Shown here piece by piece: positions 1 to 5,217 of a stretch of 5,217 nt of DNA. How positions within the stretch are numbered: position 1 is the first letter of the stretch; each line of letters begins with the position of its first letter. A program made the position numbers and the translations under genes. Under the pieces are notes generated by a model. The model searched no databases, was not told the DNA's origin, and saw only the letters and a program-made list of their open reading frames with translations. The DNA comes from Acidobacteriota bacterium (GTDB taxonomy: Bacteria; Acidobacteriota; Vicinamibacteria; Vicinamibacterales; Vicinamibacteraceae), in contig JACDAO010000349.1 in the NCBI GenBank assembly GCA_013695405.1, forward strand, positions 1 to 5,217, in the 5' to 3' direction.

Positions 1-30
1 AGCGACGAGGGCATGCTTGGGGCTGGCCCT

Positions 31-47
31 TGGCGCCTGGCGCCTGG
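31..47. repeat. Short tandem heptamer repeat downstream of tsaD
   Basis: The heptamer TGGCGCC occurs twice head to tail (31-37 and 38-44), followed by a third partial TGG. Each unit contains the palindrome GGCGCC. It sits in the 57-nt non-coding flank just past the tsaD stop codon, cut by the left edge of the window. Flanking GGGC and GCCC blocks could fold, but there is no U-tract, so it does not look like an intrinsic terminator. It may be the edge of a longer intergenic repeat, or chance in GC-rich DNA. No function can be assigned. Confidence 0.35.
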
Positions 48-57
48 CCCGCACGAT

Positions 58-1149
58 CTACAGCTGAAGTGCCGGGTCGGCATTGAAATCGAGCACGGCA
101 CCGCGCACGCCGGCGGCCCAGCGGCGCAGGCCGGCCGCGGCAATCATCGCGGCGTTGTCGGTGGCCAGCGCGACACTCGGGACGAACACCGGCAGTCCGG
201 TACGGGCCCCGCGAGCCTCCGCTTCGGCGCGCAGCCCGCGGTTGGCGGCAACGCCACCGGCGATGCCCACCGCGCGGACGTCCAGCCACGCGGCCGCGGC
301 AAAGGTGCGGTCGAGCAGCGTCTGCACCACCACCCGCTGGAAACTCGCGCAGATGTCGTCGATCGCGCGTTCGGTCAGTGGCCGCGTGCCCCGGTCGGTG
401 GCCAGTTCGACGTGGCGGCGGACCGCGGTCTTCAGGCCGCTGAAGCTGAAGTCGGCGCGCCGCTTCGACACCGGTGCGACGCCGGGCGCGGCGTAGGTGG
501 CCGGGCCGGCCGCCCGGTCGTCGTGGGTCAGCTTCGGAATCGGAAACGACACCGCGTGCGGATCACCGCTGGCGGCGCGGCGGTCGACCAGCGGACCGCC
601 CGGATAGCCGAGCCCGAGCAGCTTGGCGACCTTGTCGTAGGCCTCCCCCGCCGCATCGTCGCGCGTCCGACCCACCAGGTGATACACGCCCGGAGACGGC
701 ACGTGATAGAGGCTGGTGTGGCCGCCGGACACGATCAGCACGATCGCCGGCCACGGCAAGTCGCCATTGTGCAGGGCCAGCGACTCGATGTGACCGGCCA
801 GGTGATGCACCGGCAACACCGGCAGCCCGCGCGCGACGCCGAGCGCCTTGGCAAACGCCACGCCGACCAGCAACGACCCCACCAGGCCGGGCCCCTGGGT
901 CACGGCGATGGCGTCCAGATCTCCCCAGCCGGCCTGCGCGTCGGCGAGCGCCTGGGTGACGACGGCCGAGATGTCGCGCAGGTGCTGGCGCGACGCCAGT
1001 TCGGGCACGACGCCGCCCCACTCACGGTGGATGTGGACCTGCGAGGCGACCACACTGGATCGCTGCCTCCAGCCGACCCCATCGGCGCTCGTCTCGACGA
1101 CGGCTGCGGCCGTTTCGTCGCAGGAGCTCTCGATGCCGAGCACGCGCAT
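58..1149 (-). CDS. tsaD: tRNA N6-threonylcarbamoyladenosine (t6A37) synthase subunit TsaD
   Basis: This 363-aa cytoplasmic protein belongs to the Kae1/TsaD/Gcp family (ASKHA fold, formerly Peptidase M22). In bacteria TsaD works with TsaB and TsaE to transfer the threonylcarbamoyl group made by TsaC onto A37 of tRNAs that read ANN codons. The sequence shows the N-terminal GIESSCDET motif (5-13), the metal-binding HHLAGH motif (H116 and H120), SGGHT (141-145), FSFSGLKTA (235-242 region), the GGVAANRGLR nucleotide-binding loop (298-307) and the late metal-ligand motif ATDNAAM, with D331. All key residues are intact. It is longer than E. coli TsaD (about 337 aa), mainly because of an Ala/Pro/Arg-rich insertion near residues 208-230. 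The ATG at 1149 places GIESS at the usual position and overlaps the mtnA stop as TGATG, which suggests coupled translation. There is no Shine-Dalgarno site. TsaB and TsaE are not in the window. Identification is very secure. Confidence 0.97.
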   Translation of the reverse strand: MRVLGIESSCDETAAAVVETSADGVGWRQRSSVVASQVHIHREWGGVVPELASRQHLRDISAVVTQALADAQAGWGDLDAIAVTQGPGLVGSLLVGVAFAKALGVARGLPVLPVHHLAGHIESLALHNGDLPWPAIVLIVSGGHTSLYHVPSPGVYHLVGRTRDDAAGEAYDKVAKLLGLGYPGGPLVDRRAASGDPHAVSFPIPKLTHDDRAAGPATYAAPGVAPVSKRRADFSFSGLKTAVRRHVELATDRGTRPLTERAIDDICASFQRVVVQTLLDRTFAAAAWLDVRAVGIAGGVAANRGLRAEAEARGARTGLPVFVPSVALATDNAAMIAAAGLRRWAAGVRGAVLDFNADPALQL

Positions 1150-1151
1150 CA
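1147..1151 (-). promoter_or_regulatory. TGATG stop-start overlap joining mtnA to tsaD
   Basis: On the minus strand the mtnA stop TGA (1151-1149) and the tsaD start ATG (1149-1147) share one base. The preceding bases contain no Shine-Dalgarno-like purine run, so tsaD translation probably depends on termination and reinitiation by ribosomes finishing mtnA. The overlap is seen directly; the coupling is inferred. Confidence 0.75.
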
Positions 1152-2216
1152 GCGGGCGACGGCTTGCTCGGGGACCCGATCGAACAACGCCGCGAGGGAG
1201 GTGGAGTACGGCGCGCGGCAGACGCCGCGCTCGGTGATGATGCCGCTCACCAGCGCGTGCGGCGTGACGTCGAAGGCCGGGTTGTAGACCTTCGCTTGAT
1301 CCGGGGCGATCTGGGTGGCGCCGACGTGCGTCACCTCGCGGCGGCTGCGTTCCTCGATCGGGATGCCCGAGCCGTCCGAGGTCGCCAGATCGATGGTCGA
1401 GCGCGGCGCCGCGACGTAGAACGGCACGCCGTGCTGCCGCGCCAGCACCGCCACGGTGTAGGTGCCGATCTTGTTGGCGACGTCGCCGTTGGCGGCAATC
1501 CGATCGGCGCCGACGACGACGAAATTGATGCGCTTGTCGCGCATCAGCACCGCCGCCATGTTGTCGGCAATCACGGTCGTGTCGATGCCGTCGCGCACCA
1601 GTTCCCACGCAGTCAGCCGCGCGCCCTGCAGCACCGGCCGGGTCTCGTCGGCGAAGACCCGCACCGTCCGTCCCTGCTCGACCGCGCCGCGAATCACGCC
1701 GAGCGCGGTGCCGTATCCGGCGGTGGCCAACGAGCCGGCATTGCAGTGGGTCAGGATGCCCGCGTCCTGCGGCACCAGTGCGCCGCCGAGTCGTCCGATC
1801 TCGCGGCAGCTGGCGACGTCCTCGTCGTGGATCGCCTGCGCCTCGTCGCGCATCAGGCGGCGCAGGTCGTCGACGCCCGCGCCGGCCAGCACCCGCCGCG
1901 AGAAGACGGTCTTCATCCGGTCGATCGCCCAGAACAGGTTGACCGCGGTGGGGCGCGTGGCCGCGAGCAGGTCGCAGTGGCGGAGGAACTCGGTGGTCAG
2001 CTGCTTGGTGCCTGCAGCGGGGCTGCGCTGCAGGCCGAGCGCCAGGCCCATGGCCGCGGCGACGCCAATCACCGGCGCACCGCGTACGACCATCGTCTTG
2101 ATGGCCCTGGCGACGTCCTGGGGGGTCTGGCAGGTGACGTAGACCTCACGGGTCGGCAGCTTGCGCTGATCCACCATGACCACCGCGTCGTCCTGCCAGG
2201 CAATCGTCGGAAGCAT
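1149..2216 (-). CDS. mtnA: S-methyl-5-thioribose-1-phosphate isomerase MtnA
   Basis: This 355-aa member of the eIF2B alpha/beta/delta-like isomerase family converts 5-methylthioribose 1-phosphate to 5-methylthioribulose 1-phosphate in methionine salvage. The N-terminus carries the family pattern IAWQDD...VDQRKLP (5-21). It is followed by [15 protein letters not shown] (43-57, substrate-phosphate region), [16 protein letters not shown] (156-171, with C158 matching the catalytic cysteine), FADETRP (188-194), IADNMAA (216-222, with D218 matching the catalytic aspartate), [18 protein letters not shown] (236-253) and [20 protein letters not shown] (312-331). Length is normal for MtnA (about 340-370 aa). 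The ATG at 2216 is the only sensible start; upstream in-frame codons offer no ATG, GTG or TTG before the cdd stop. It lies 41 nt after cdd and overlaps tsaD by 1 nt. Related enzymes act on 5-deoxyribose 1-phosphate or ribose 1,5-bisphosphate, so the substrate is not fixed by sequence alone, but canonical MtnA is by far the best fit. Confidence 0.94.
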   Translation of the reverse strand: MLPTIAWQDDAVVMVDQRKLPTREVYVTCQTPQDVARAIKTMVVRGAPVIGVAAAMGLALGLQRSPAAGTKQLTTEFLRHCDLLAATRPTAVNLFWAIDRMKTVFSRRVLAGAGVDDLRRLMRDEAQAIHDEDVASCREIGRLGGALVPQDAGILTHCNAGSLATAGYGTALGVIRGAVEQGRTVRVFADETRPVLQGARLTAWELVRDGIDTTVIADNMAAVLMRDKRINFVVVGADRIAANGDVANKIGTYTVAVLARQHGVPFYVAAPRSTIDLATSDGSGIPIEERSRREVTHVGATQIAPDQAKVYNPAFDVTPHALVSGIITERGVCRAPYSTSLAALFDRVPEQAVAR

Positions 2217-2257
2217 TCCCGCATGGTAGCCGATGGTCCGGCCTCGGCGGCACGGGG

Positions 2258-2674
2258 CTAGCGGAGCAGGCGGGCGTCGAACGGCAGCGGCAGCAGGTCG
2301 GCCATCCGGGTCACGACCGTGACCTCGTCGAGCGACGCCAGCAGCACCGGCACGTCGCGGCAGAACTCCCAGACGATCTGACGGCAGGCCCCGCACGGCG
2401 GCGTCGCCTCGGTGGTGTCGGCAGCGACGGCAAGGGCCTCGAAGTCGCCAGGGCGGGCCCCCTCGGACACCGCCTTGAAGACGGCGACGCGTTCGGCGCA
2501 CAAGGTCAACCCGTAGGTCGCGTTCTCGACGTTGCAGCCGGTGATGATGCGCCCGTCGCGCAACCGCACCGCCGCGCCGACCTGGAAGCCGGAGAACGGC
2601 GCGAAGGCGTGCTGCCTGGCCAGCCGCGCGGCCGCAACCAGCGCGTCGTCCTCAGGCGCCAGCGTCAGTGGCAT
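2258..2674 (-). CDS. cdd: Cytidine deaminase (small homotetrameric type)
   Basis: This 138-aa cytoplasmic zinc enzyme hydrolyses cytidine and deoxycytidine to uridine and deoxyuridine plus ammonia, feeding the pyrimidine phosphorylase encoded in the same operon. The order of motifs is standard: [11 protein letters not shown] (25-35), [12 protein letters not shown] (44-55, NVEN binding the ribose), LCAERVAV (58-65, with C59 as zinc ligand and E61 as the proton-shuttling glutamate) and [13 protein letters not shown] (92-104, with C94 and C97 as zinc ligands), then LLPLPF near the C-terminus. The length matches the short tetrameric class (B. subtilis about 136 aa) and not the 294-aa dimeric E. 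coli type. The ATG at 2674 lies inside the 3' end of punA (23-nt overlap, different frame). An in-frame GTG at 2689 would add five residues. Neither has a good Shine-Dalgarno site; a weak GGA sits 7 nt before the ATG. The assignment is secure, and the start is moderately so. Confidence 0.95.
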   Translation of the reverse strand: MPLTLAPEDDALVAAARLARQHAFAPFSGFQVGAAVRLRDGRIITGCNVENATYGLTLCAERVAVFKAVSEGARPGDFEALAVAADTTEATPPCGACRQIVWEFCRDVPVLLASLDEVTVVTRMADLLPLPFDARLLR

Positions 2675-3515
2675 CGGCGTGTCCGGCACGGGGCAAGCGG
2701 GCAATGAAGGCGTCGAGCAGGACCGTGAACTGGCCACGCACACGCGCCGCCGTCTTCATCACGTCCTCGTGGTCGAGCGGTCCGGGCAGCACGCCGGCGG
2801 CCGGGTTGGTGATGCAGGAGATACCGGCGACGGCCATGCCCATGTGACGCGCGGCGATCGCCTCGGGCACGGTGGACATGCCGACCGCGTCGGCACCAAG
2901 CGTGCGGAAGGCGCGAATCTCGGCCGGTGTCTCGTAGCTCGGACCCAGGGTCGCCAGGTAGACGCCGTGCTGCAGCGGCACGCCGCACGCGCCCGACGCG
3001 GCCATCGCCAGTCGGCGCAATCGAGGGTCGTAGACGTGGGTCATGTCCGGGAACCGCGCGCCCAGCGACGACTCGTTCGGCCCGACCAGCGGGTTGGCAC
3101 CGAGCAGGTTGATGTGGTCGTCGATCAGCATCAACGCGCCTTCGGTGAACGCGGTGTTGATGCCACCGGCGGCGTTGGTCAACAGCAGCCGCGGCACGCC
3201 CCATCGCGCCAGCACCCGCACGCCGAACACGACGCGGGACACCGGATGGCCTTCGTAGAGGTGCACGCGGCCGGCCAGGGCGGCGACGCTCGCTCCGGAC
3301 GCATGCGTGCCGACCACGAGTCGACCGGCGTGGCCGACCACGTTCGAGGCTGGCCAGCCGGGAATCTCGGTGTATGGCAGGCTGGTGGCGGCGGCCAGTG
3401 TGCTGGCGTAGTCGCCGAGCCCGGAGCCCAGCACGACGGCGACGTCTGGCGGGTCACCGGCGTGACCGCGCAGCACGTCGACGGCGGCGTCGAGGGCGTC
3501 GATCAGGTCACTCAT
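2652..3515 (-). CDS. punA: Purine nucleoside phosphorylase, trimeric (inosine/guanosine) class
   Basis: This 287-aa protein of the PNP/MTAP family reversibly phosphorolyses inosine, guanosine and their deoxy forms to the base and (deoxy)ribose 1-phosphate. Visible motifs are LGSGLGDYA (29-37, with S31 binding phosphate), GHAGRL (61-66), GRVHLYEGH (82-90, with R83 and H85 matching human R84 and H86), LTNAAGGIN (112-120), GPSYETPAEIR (191-201, with E199 matching human E201), DAVGMSTVPE (209-218, M213 matching human M219), ITNPAAG (235-241, with N237 matching human N243) and H249, which matches human H257 at the 5'-hydroxyl. E199 plus N237 is the signature for 6-oxopurines, and the retained His speaks for ordinary 5'-OH nucleosides and not methylthioadenosine. 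The trimeric class is distinct from hexameric DeoD. It starts 39 nt after the pyrimidine phosphorylase stop, lacks a Shine-Dalgarno site, and its last codons overlap the cdd start. The family is certain; the symbol could equally be pnp or pupG. Confidence 0.95.
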   Translation of the reverse strand: MSDLIDALDAAVDVLRGHAGDPPDVAVVLGSGLGDYASTLAAATSLPYTEIPGWPASNVVGHAGRLVVGTHASGASVAALAGRVHLYEGHPVSRVVFGVRVLARWGVPRLLLTNAAGGINTAFTEGALMLIDDHINLLGANPLVGPNESSLGARFPDMTHVYDPRLRRLAMAASGACGVPLQHGVYLATLGPSYETPAEIRAFRTLGADAVGMSTVPEAIAARHMGMAVAGISCITNPAAGVLPGPLDHEDVMKTAARVRGQFTVLLDAFIARLPRAGHADATDAGA

Positions 3516-3548
3516 GGCGGGTCAGTGGGCCGGATTGCAAGGCGCCCA

Positions 3549-3569
3549 GGTGCGTCACCGTGCCGCACC
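3549..3569 (-). other. GC-rich inverted repeat around the deoA/pdp stop codon
   Basis: GGTGCG (3549-3554) and CGCACC (3564-3569) form a perfect 6-bp stem with a 9-nt loop that holds the TGA stop codon of the pyrimidine phosphorylase. No U-run follows, so it is not an intrinsic terminator. It could slow ribosomes or stabilise or process the mRNA between the two phosphorylase genes, or it could be chance in GC-rich sequence. Only the symmetry is observed. Confidence 0.3.
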
Positions 3570-4868
3570 CAGGCGGTCGAGGATCAAGGGCTGCGGCGCC
3601 GGCGCCTGATCGGCAATGCGCACCGCCTCGGTGAGCATTGGCCAGACGGCGTCAGCGTCGGCGGCCGACCGTGCGTGAACGACGATCAGCGGCGCGCCGA
3701 CGCTGATCGCGTCACCGACGGTGGCCTGCAGGTCGAACCCGACGGCCGGGTCGACGCGGTCGTCGGCCCTGGCGCGTCCTGCCCCGAGCAGCACCGCCGC
3801 CCGGCCCAGGATGCCGGCGTCGAGTCGTTCGACGAAGCCGCCGCGCGGCGCCGGAAACGGGCGCTGCACTGCCGCATGCGGCAGCTGCTGCGGGTCGTCG
3901 ATCATCCTGACGTCGCCGCCCTGTCGCTCGACGACGGCGCGGAAGCGGTCGAACGCGGCCCCGCTCGCCAGAGTGATGCGGACCAGGTCACGCGAGGCGT
4001 CCAGTGACGAGCCCGGCATGCCGAGCCAGACCATCAGCGCCGACAGTTCCAGCGACAGCGCCACCAGATCGGCGGGACCGCCGCCGCGCATCACGTCCAG
4101 GCACTCGCGCACTTCGAGTGCGTTGCCGATGGTCCGTCCGAGCGGCGCATCCATGTTGGTGAGCAACGCCGCGACGTGCAGCCCCGACCGCTCGGCCAGA
4201 CTGACCAGCGCGTCGGCCAGCGCCCGCGCGTCGCGCTCGCTCTGCATGAACGCGCCGCTGCCGACCTTGACGTCCAGCACCAGCGCGTCGATGCCTTCGG
4301 CGACCTTCTTGCTGAGAATCGACGCGCAGATCAACGGCAGGCTCTCGACAGTCGCGGTCACGTCGCGCAGGGCGTAGAGCGTGCGGTCGGCTGGCGCAAC
4401 GTCGCGCGTCTGGCCGATCAGCGCGCAGCCGAGATCGGCGAGCTGAGCCCGGAATTCGTCGAGCGAGAGTCCGGTGCGGAAGCCGGTGATGGCTTCGAGC
4501 TTGTCGAGGGTGCCGCCGGTGTGGCCGAGGCCGCGACCCGACATCATCGGCACCGGCACGCCACAGGCGGCGACCAGCGGCGCGATCACCAGCGACGTCT
4601 TGTCGCCGACCCCGCCGGTACTGTGCTTGTCCACCTTGACGCCGGGCAGCGTCGACAGGTCAACCCGCACTCCGGAGTCGACCATCGCCTCAGTCAGCGC
4701 CGCGGTCTCGTCGGTCGTCATGCCGCGCAGCCACACTGCCATCAGCCACGCCGACAGCTGGTAGTCGGGCACCGATCCGTCGGAGGCACCGGCAACCATC
4801 CAGCCAATCTGGTCGGCCGTCAGCACGAGGCCGTCTCGCTTGGCGCGGATGATGTCGACGGCACGCAT
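3555..4868 (-). CDS. deoA: Pyrimidine-nucleoside / thymidine phosphorylase
   Basis: This 437-aa enzyme phosphorolyses thymidine, deoxyuridine and possibly uridine to the base plus (deoxy)ribose 1-phosphate in the cytoplasm; the family is dimeric. The layout is an N-terminal helical domain (1-70), a glycosyltransferase family 3 alpha/beta domain (about 75-310) and a C-terminal PYNP domain (about 345-420). The phosphate loop KHSTGGVGDK (81-90) and the family signature SGRGLGHTGGTLDKLE (110-125) are perfect. RDVTATVES (168-176) and the SILSKK stretch supply R168, S183 and K187, which match E. coli R171, S186 and K190. VLDVKVGSGAFM (197-208) and LGAGRA (361-366) are also present. Length matches E. 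coli DeoA (440) and Bacillus Pdp (433). The N-terminus and linkers look more like Bacillus-type pyrimidine-nucleoside phosphorylase, so pdp is an equally fair symbol; whether uridine is used cannot be decided here. The ATG at 4868 aligns MRAVDIIRAKRDG with family N-termini. It is the first gene of the operon, with its promoter 12 bp upstream and no Shine-Dalgarno site. Confidence 0.95.
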   Translation of the reverse strand: MRAVDIIRAKRDGLVLTADQIGWMVAGASDGSVPDYQLSAWLMAVWLRGMTTDETAALTEAMVDSGVRVDLSTLPGVKVDKHSTGGVGDKTSLVIAPLVAACGVPVPMMSGRGLGHTGGTLDKLEAITGFRTGLSLDEFRAQLADLGCALIGQTRDVAPADRTLYALRDVTATVESLPLICASILSKKVAEGIDALVLDVKVGSGAFMQSERDARALADALVSLAERSGLHVAALLTNMDAPLGRTIGNALEVRECLDVMRGGGPADLVALSLELSALMVWLGMPGSSLDASRDLVRITLASGAAFDRFRAVVERQGGDVRMIDDPQQLPHAAVQRPFPAPRGGFVERLDAGILGRAAVLLGAGRARADDRVDPAVGFDLQATVGDAISVGAPLIVVHARSAADADAVWPMLTEAVRIADQAPAPQPLILDRLGAAR

Positions 4869-4879
4869 GAAGTGGCGCA

Positions 4880-4885
4880 AGTATA
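4880..4885 (-). promoter_or_regulatory. Putative -10 element for the minus-strand nucleoside operon
   Basis: TATACT on the minus strand matches the sigma-70 consensus TATAAT at five of six positions and is a rare AT-rich island in this DNA. Transcription would begin near 4872-4874, leaving only about 4-6 nt before the ATG at 4868, so the mRNA would be almost leaderless. No convincing -35 hexamer is seen at the expected distance (around 4902-4908), so recognition may need an activator or another sigma factor. The assignment is inferred from sequence and position. Confidence 0.5.
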
Positions 4886-4887
4886 CT
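4882..4887 (+). promoter_or_regulatory. Putative -10 element for the plus-strand amidohydrolase gene
   Basis: TATACT on the plus strand is the mirror half of the palindrome AGTATACT (4880-4887) and overlaps the opposing -10 by four bases. A start near 4894-4896 would give a leader of about 6-8 nt before the ATG at 4902. The nearest -35-like string, TCGACG at 4855-4860, is 21 bp away, which is too far for a normal spacer. RNA polymerase could not occupy both -10 elements at once. Confidence 0.45.
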
Positions 4888-4901
4888 GGCTCGGCCTGCC
4901 G

Positions 4902-5217
4902 ATGCGGCCCCTGCTGACCTTCGTGTTCGCCCTCCTGGTCGCCGGCGTGGCGTGGTCCACGTCGCCACAGGATGCCCGCGCGGCCGCCGCGGATCTGCTG
5001 CTGCACCACGCCCGCATCTACACTGTCGATCCGTCACGGCCGGAGGCGCAGGCGATCGCGATTCGCGGCGACCGGATCGTCGCGCTCGGCAGCGACGCCG
5101 AGGTGATGACGTGGCGCGGACCTGCGACGCGCGTGATCGACGCCGGTGGGCGCGCCCTCGTGCCGGGCCTGCACGATGCGCACGGCCATGTGCTCGGGCT
5201 CGGCGAACTGCTGCAGC
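4902..5217 (+). CDS. Exported YtcJ-like metal-dependent amidohydrolase, N-terminal part
   Basis: Only the first 105 residues are present; the gene continues past the right edge. The first 20 or so residues look like a Sec signal peptide: Arg2, then a hydrophobic core LLTFVFALLVAGVAW, then small residues, with possible cleavage before or within the ARAAAA stretch (25-30). The mature part begins DLLLHHARIYTVD (31-43), followed by QAIAIRGDRIVALGSDAEV and RVIDAGGRALVPGLHDAHGHV, the composite beta-sandwich and first barrel strand of the amidohydrolase superfamily. H94 and H96 in DAHGHV are the expected HxH metal ligands. The pattern best fits the Amidohydrolase_3 (YtcJ) family, whose substrates are mostly unknown, so no reaction is claimed. 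The ATG at 4902 gives the best signal peptide. An in-frame GTG at 4872 would add ten residues but precedes the predicted promoter. There is no Shine-Dalgarno site. It is divergent from the nucleoside operon and could be periplasmic; a functional link is not shown. Confidence 0.85.
   Translation, partial: MRPLLTFVFALLVAGVAWSTSPQDARAAAADLLLHHARIYTVDPSRPEAQAIAIRGDRIVALGSDAEVMTWRGPATRVIDAGGRALVPGLHDAHGHVLGLGELLQ

Noticed and set aside
13..1287. 424-codon plus-strand open frame opposite tsaD
   Set aside because: It lies antisense to the clearly identified tsaD and the mtnA 3' end, has a low-complexity Arg/Gly/His/Ala-rich translation and no family motifs. Such open antisense frames are expected in GC-rich genes.
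1150..1608. Possible N-terminal extension of tsaD upstream of 1149
   Set aside because: The frame is open but its translation is Arg-rich noise over mtnA; the conserved TsaD N-terminus begins exactly at the ATG at 1149.
2229..2248. Inverted repeat GCCGA/TCGGC between cdd and mtnA as a terminator
   Set aside because: The stem is only 5 bp with a 10-nt loop and no U-tract, well within chance for this composition.
2532..4007. 491-codon plus-strand open frame opposite cdd, punA and deoA
   Set aside because: It crosses three recognised genes on the other strand and reads as biased Arg/Gly/His/Val-rich sequence with no domain. It is a compositional shadow.
4867..4917. Short plus-strand leader ORF starting at ATG 4867
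   Set aside because: It is 16 codons, ends at the TGA at 4915-4917, begins upstream of the predicted transcription start and has no ribosome-binding site or attenuator-like codon run.
4869..5009. N-terminal extension of the pyrimidine phosphorylase to 5009
   Set aside because: The extension is antisense to the signal peptide of the amidohydrolase, would run across the predicted promoter, and family members begin at the MRAVDII position.
1..5217. Defence system, CRISPR, transposon, phage or RNA gene
   Set aside because: Both strands were read for direct and inverted repeats, transposase-like motifs and tRNA-like elements; nothing supports one, and almost all of the sequence is explained by six metabolic or housekeeping genes.

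Overview
The window is a GC-rich stretch of bacterial chromosome. Codon third positions are almost all G or C. It is densely packed: five genes run on the minus strand as one apparent operon (4868 down to 58), and one divergent gene on the plus strand is cut by the right edge. No mobile element, CRISPR array, tRNA or rRNA is visible. Tentatively, the source is a high-GC Gram-negative-like bacterium. The exported YtcJ-type amidohydrolase and the lack of Shine-Dalgarno sites would suit Acidobacteriota (for example Vicinamibacteria), but this is an impression of style and not a placement.

Layout in transcription order of the minus strand: pyrimidine-nucleoside/thymidine phosphorylase (deoA/pdp, 4868-3555), trimeric-type purine nucleoside phosphorylase (punA, 3515-2652), cytidine deaminase (cdd, 2674-2258), methylthioribose-1-phosphate isomerase (mtnA, 2216-1149) and the tRNA t6A synthase subunit TsaD (1149-58). 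The gaps are 39 nt, a 23-nt overlap, 41 nt and a 1-nt TGATG overlap. All five proteins look full length with intact active-site motifs. On the plus strand, from 4902 to the edge, lies the N-terminal 105 residues of a predicted secreted metal-dependent amidohydrolase. The two divergent start codons are only 33 bp apart, and the gap holds an AT-rich palindrome that can serve as a -10 element in both directions.

The first three operon genes form a nucleoside salvage or catabolism module. Cdd turns cytidine into uridine, the pyrimidine phosphorylase releases uracil or thymine, and the purine phosphorylase releases hypoxanthine or guanine. Both phosphorylases yield (deoxy)ribose 1-phosphate. MtnA works on another C1-phosphorylated pentose, methylthioribose 1-phosphate, so the operon is united by pentose 1-phosphate chemistry. 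However, no enzyme that clearly makes MtnA's own substrate is present here. TsaD is an unrelated universal housekeeping protein tied to the operon by translational overlap.

The most interesting points are the shared palindromic -10 with near-leaderless transcripts predicted on both sides, the unexplained source of substrate for MtnA within a nucleoside phosphorylase operon, a roughly 20-residue insertion in TsaD, and the absence of Shine-Dalgarno sequences at all six starts. I see no convincing evidence of a wholly new system. The window is mostly well-understood metabolism with an unusual arrangement.
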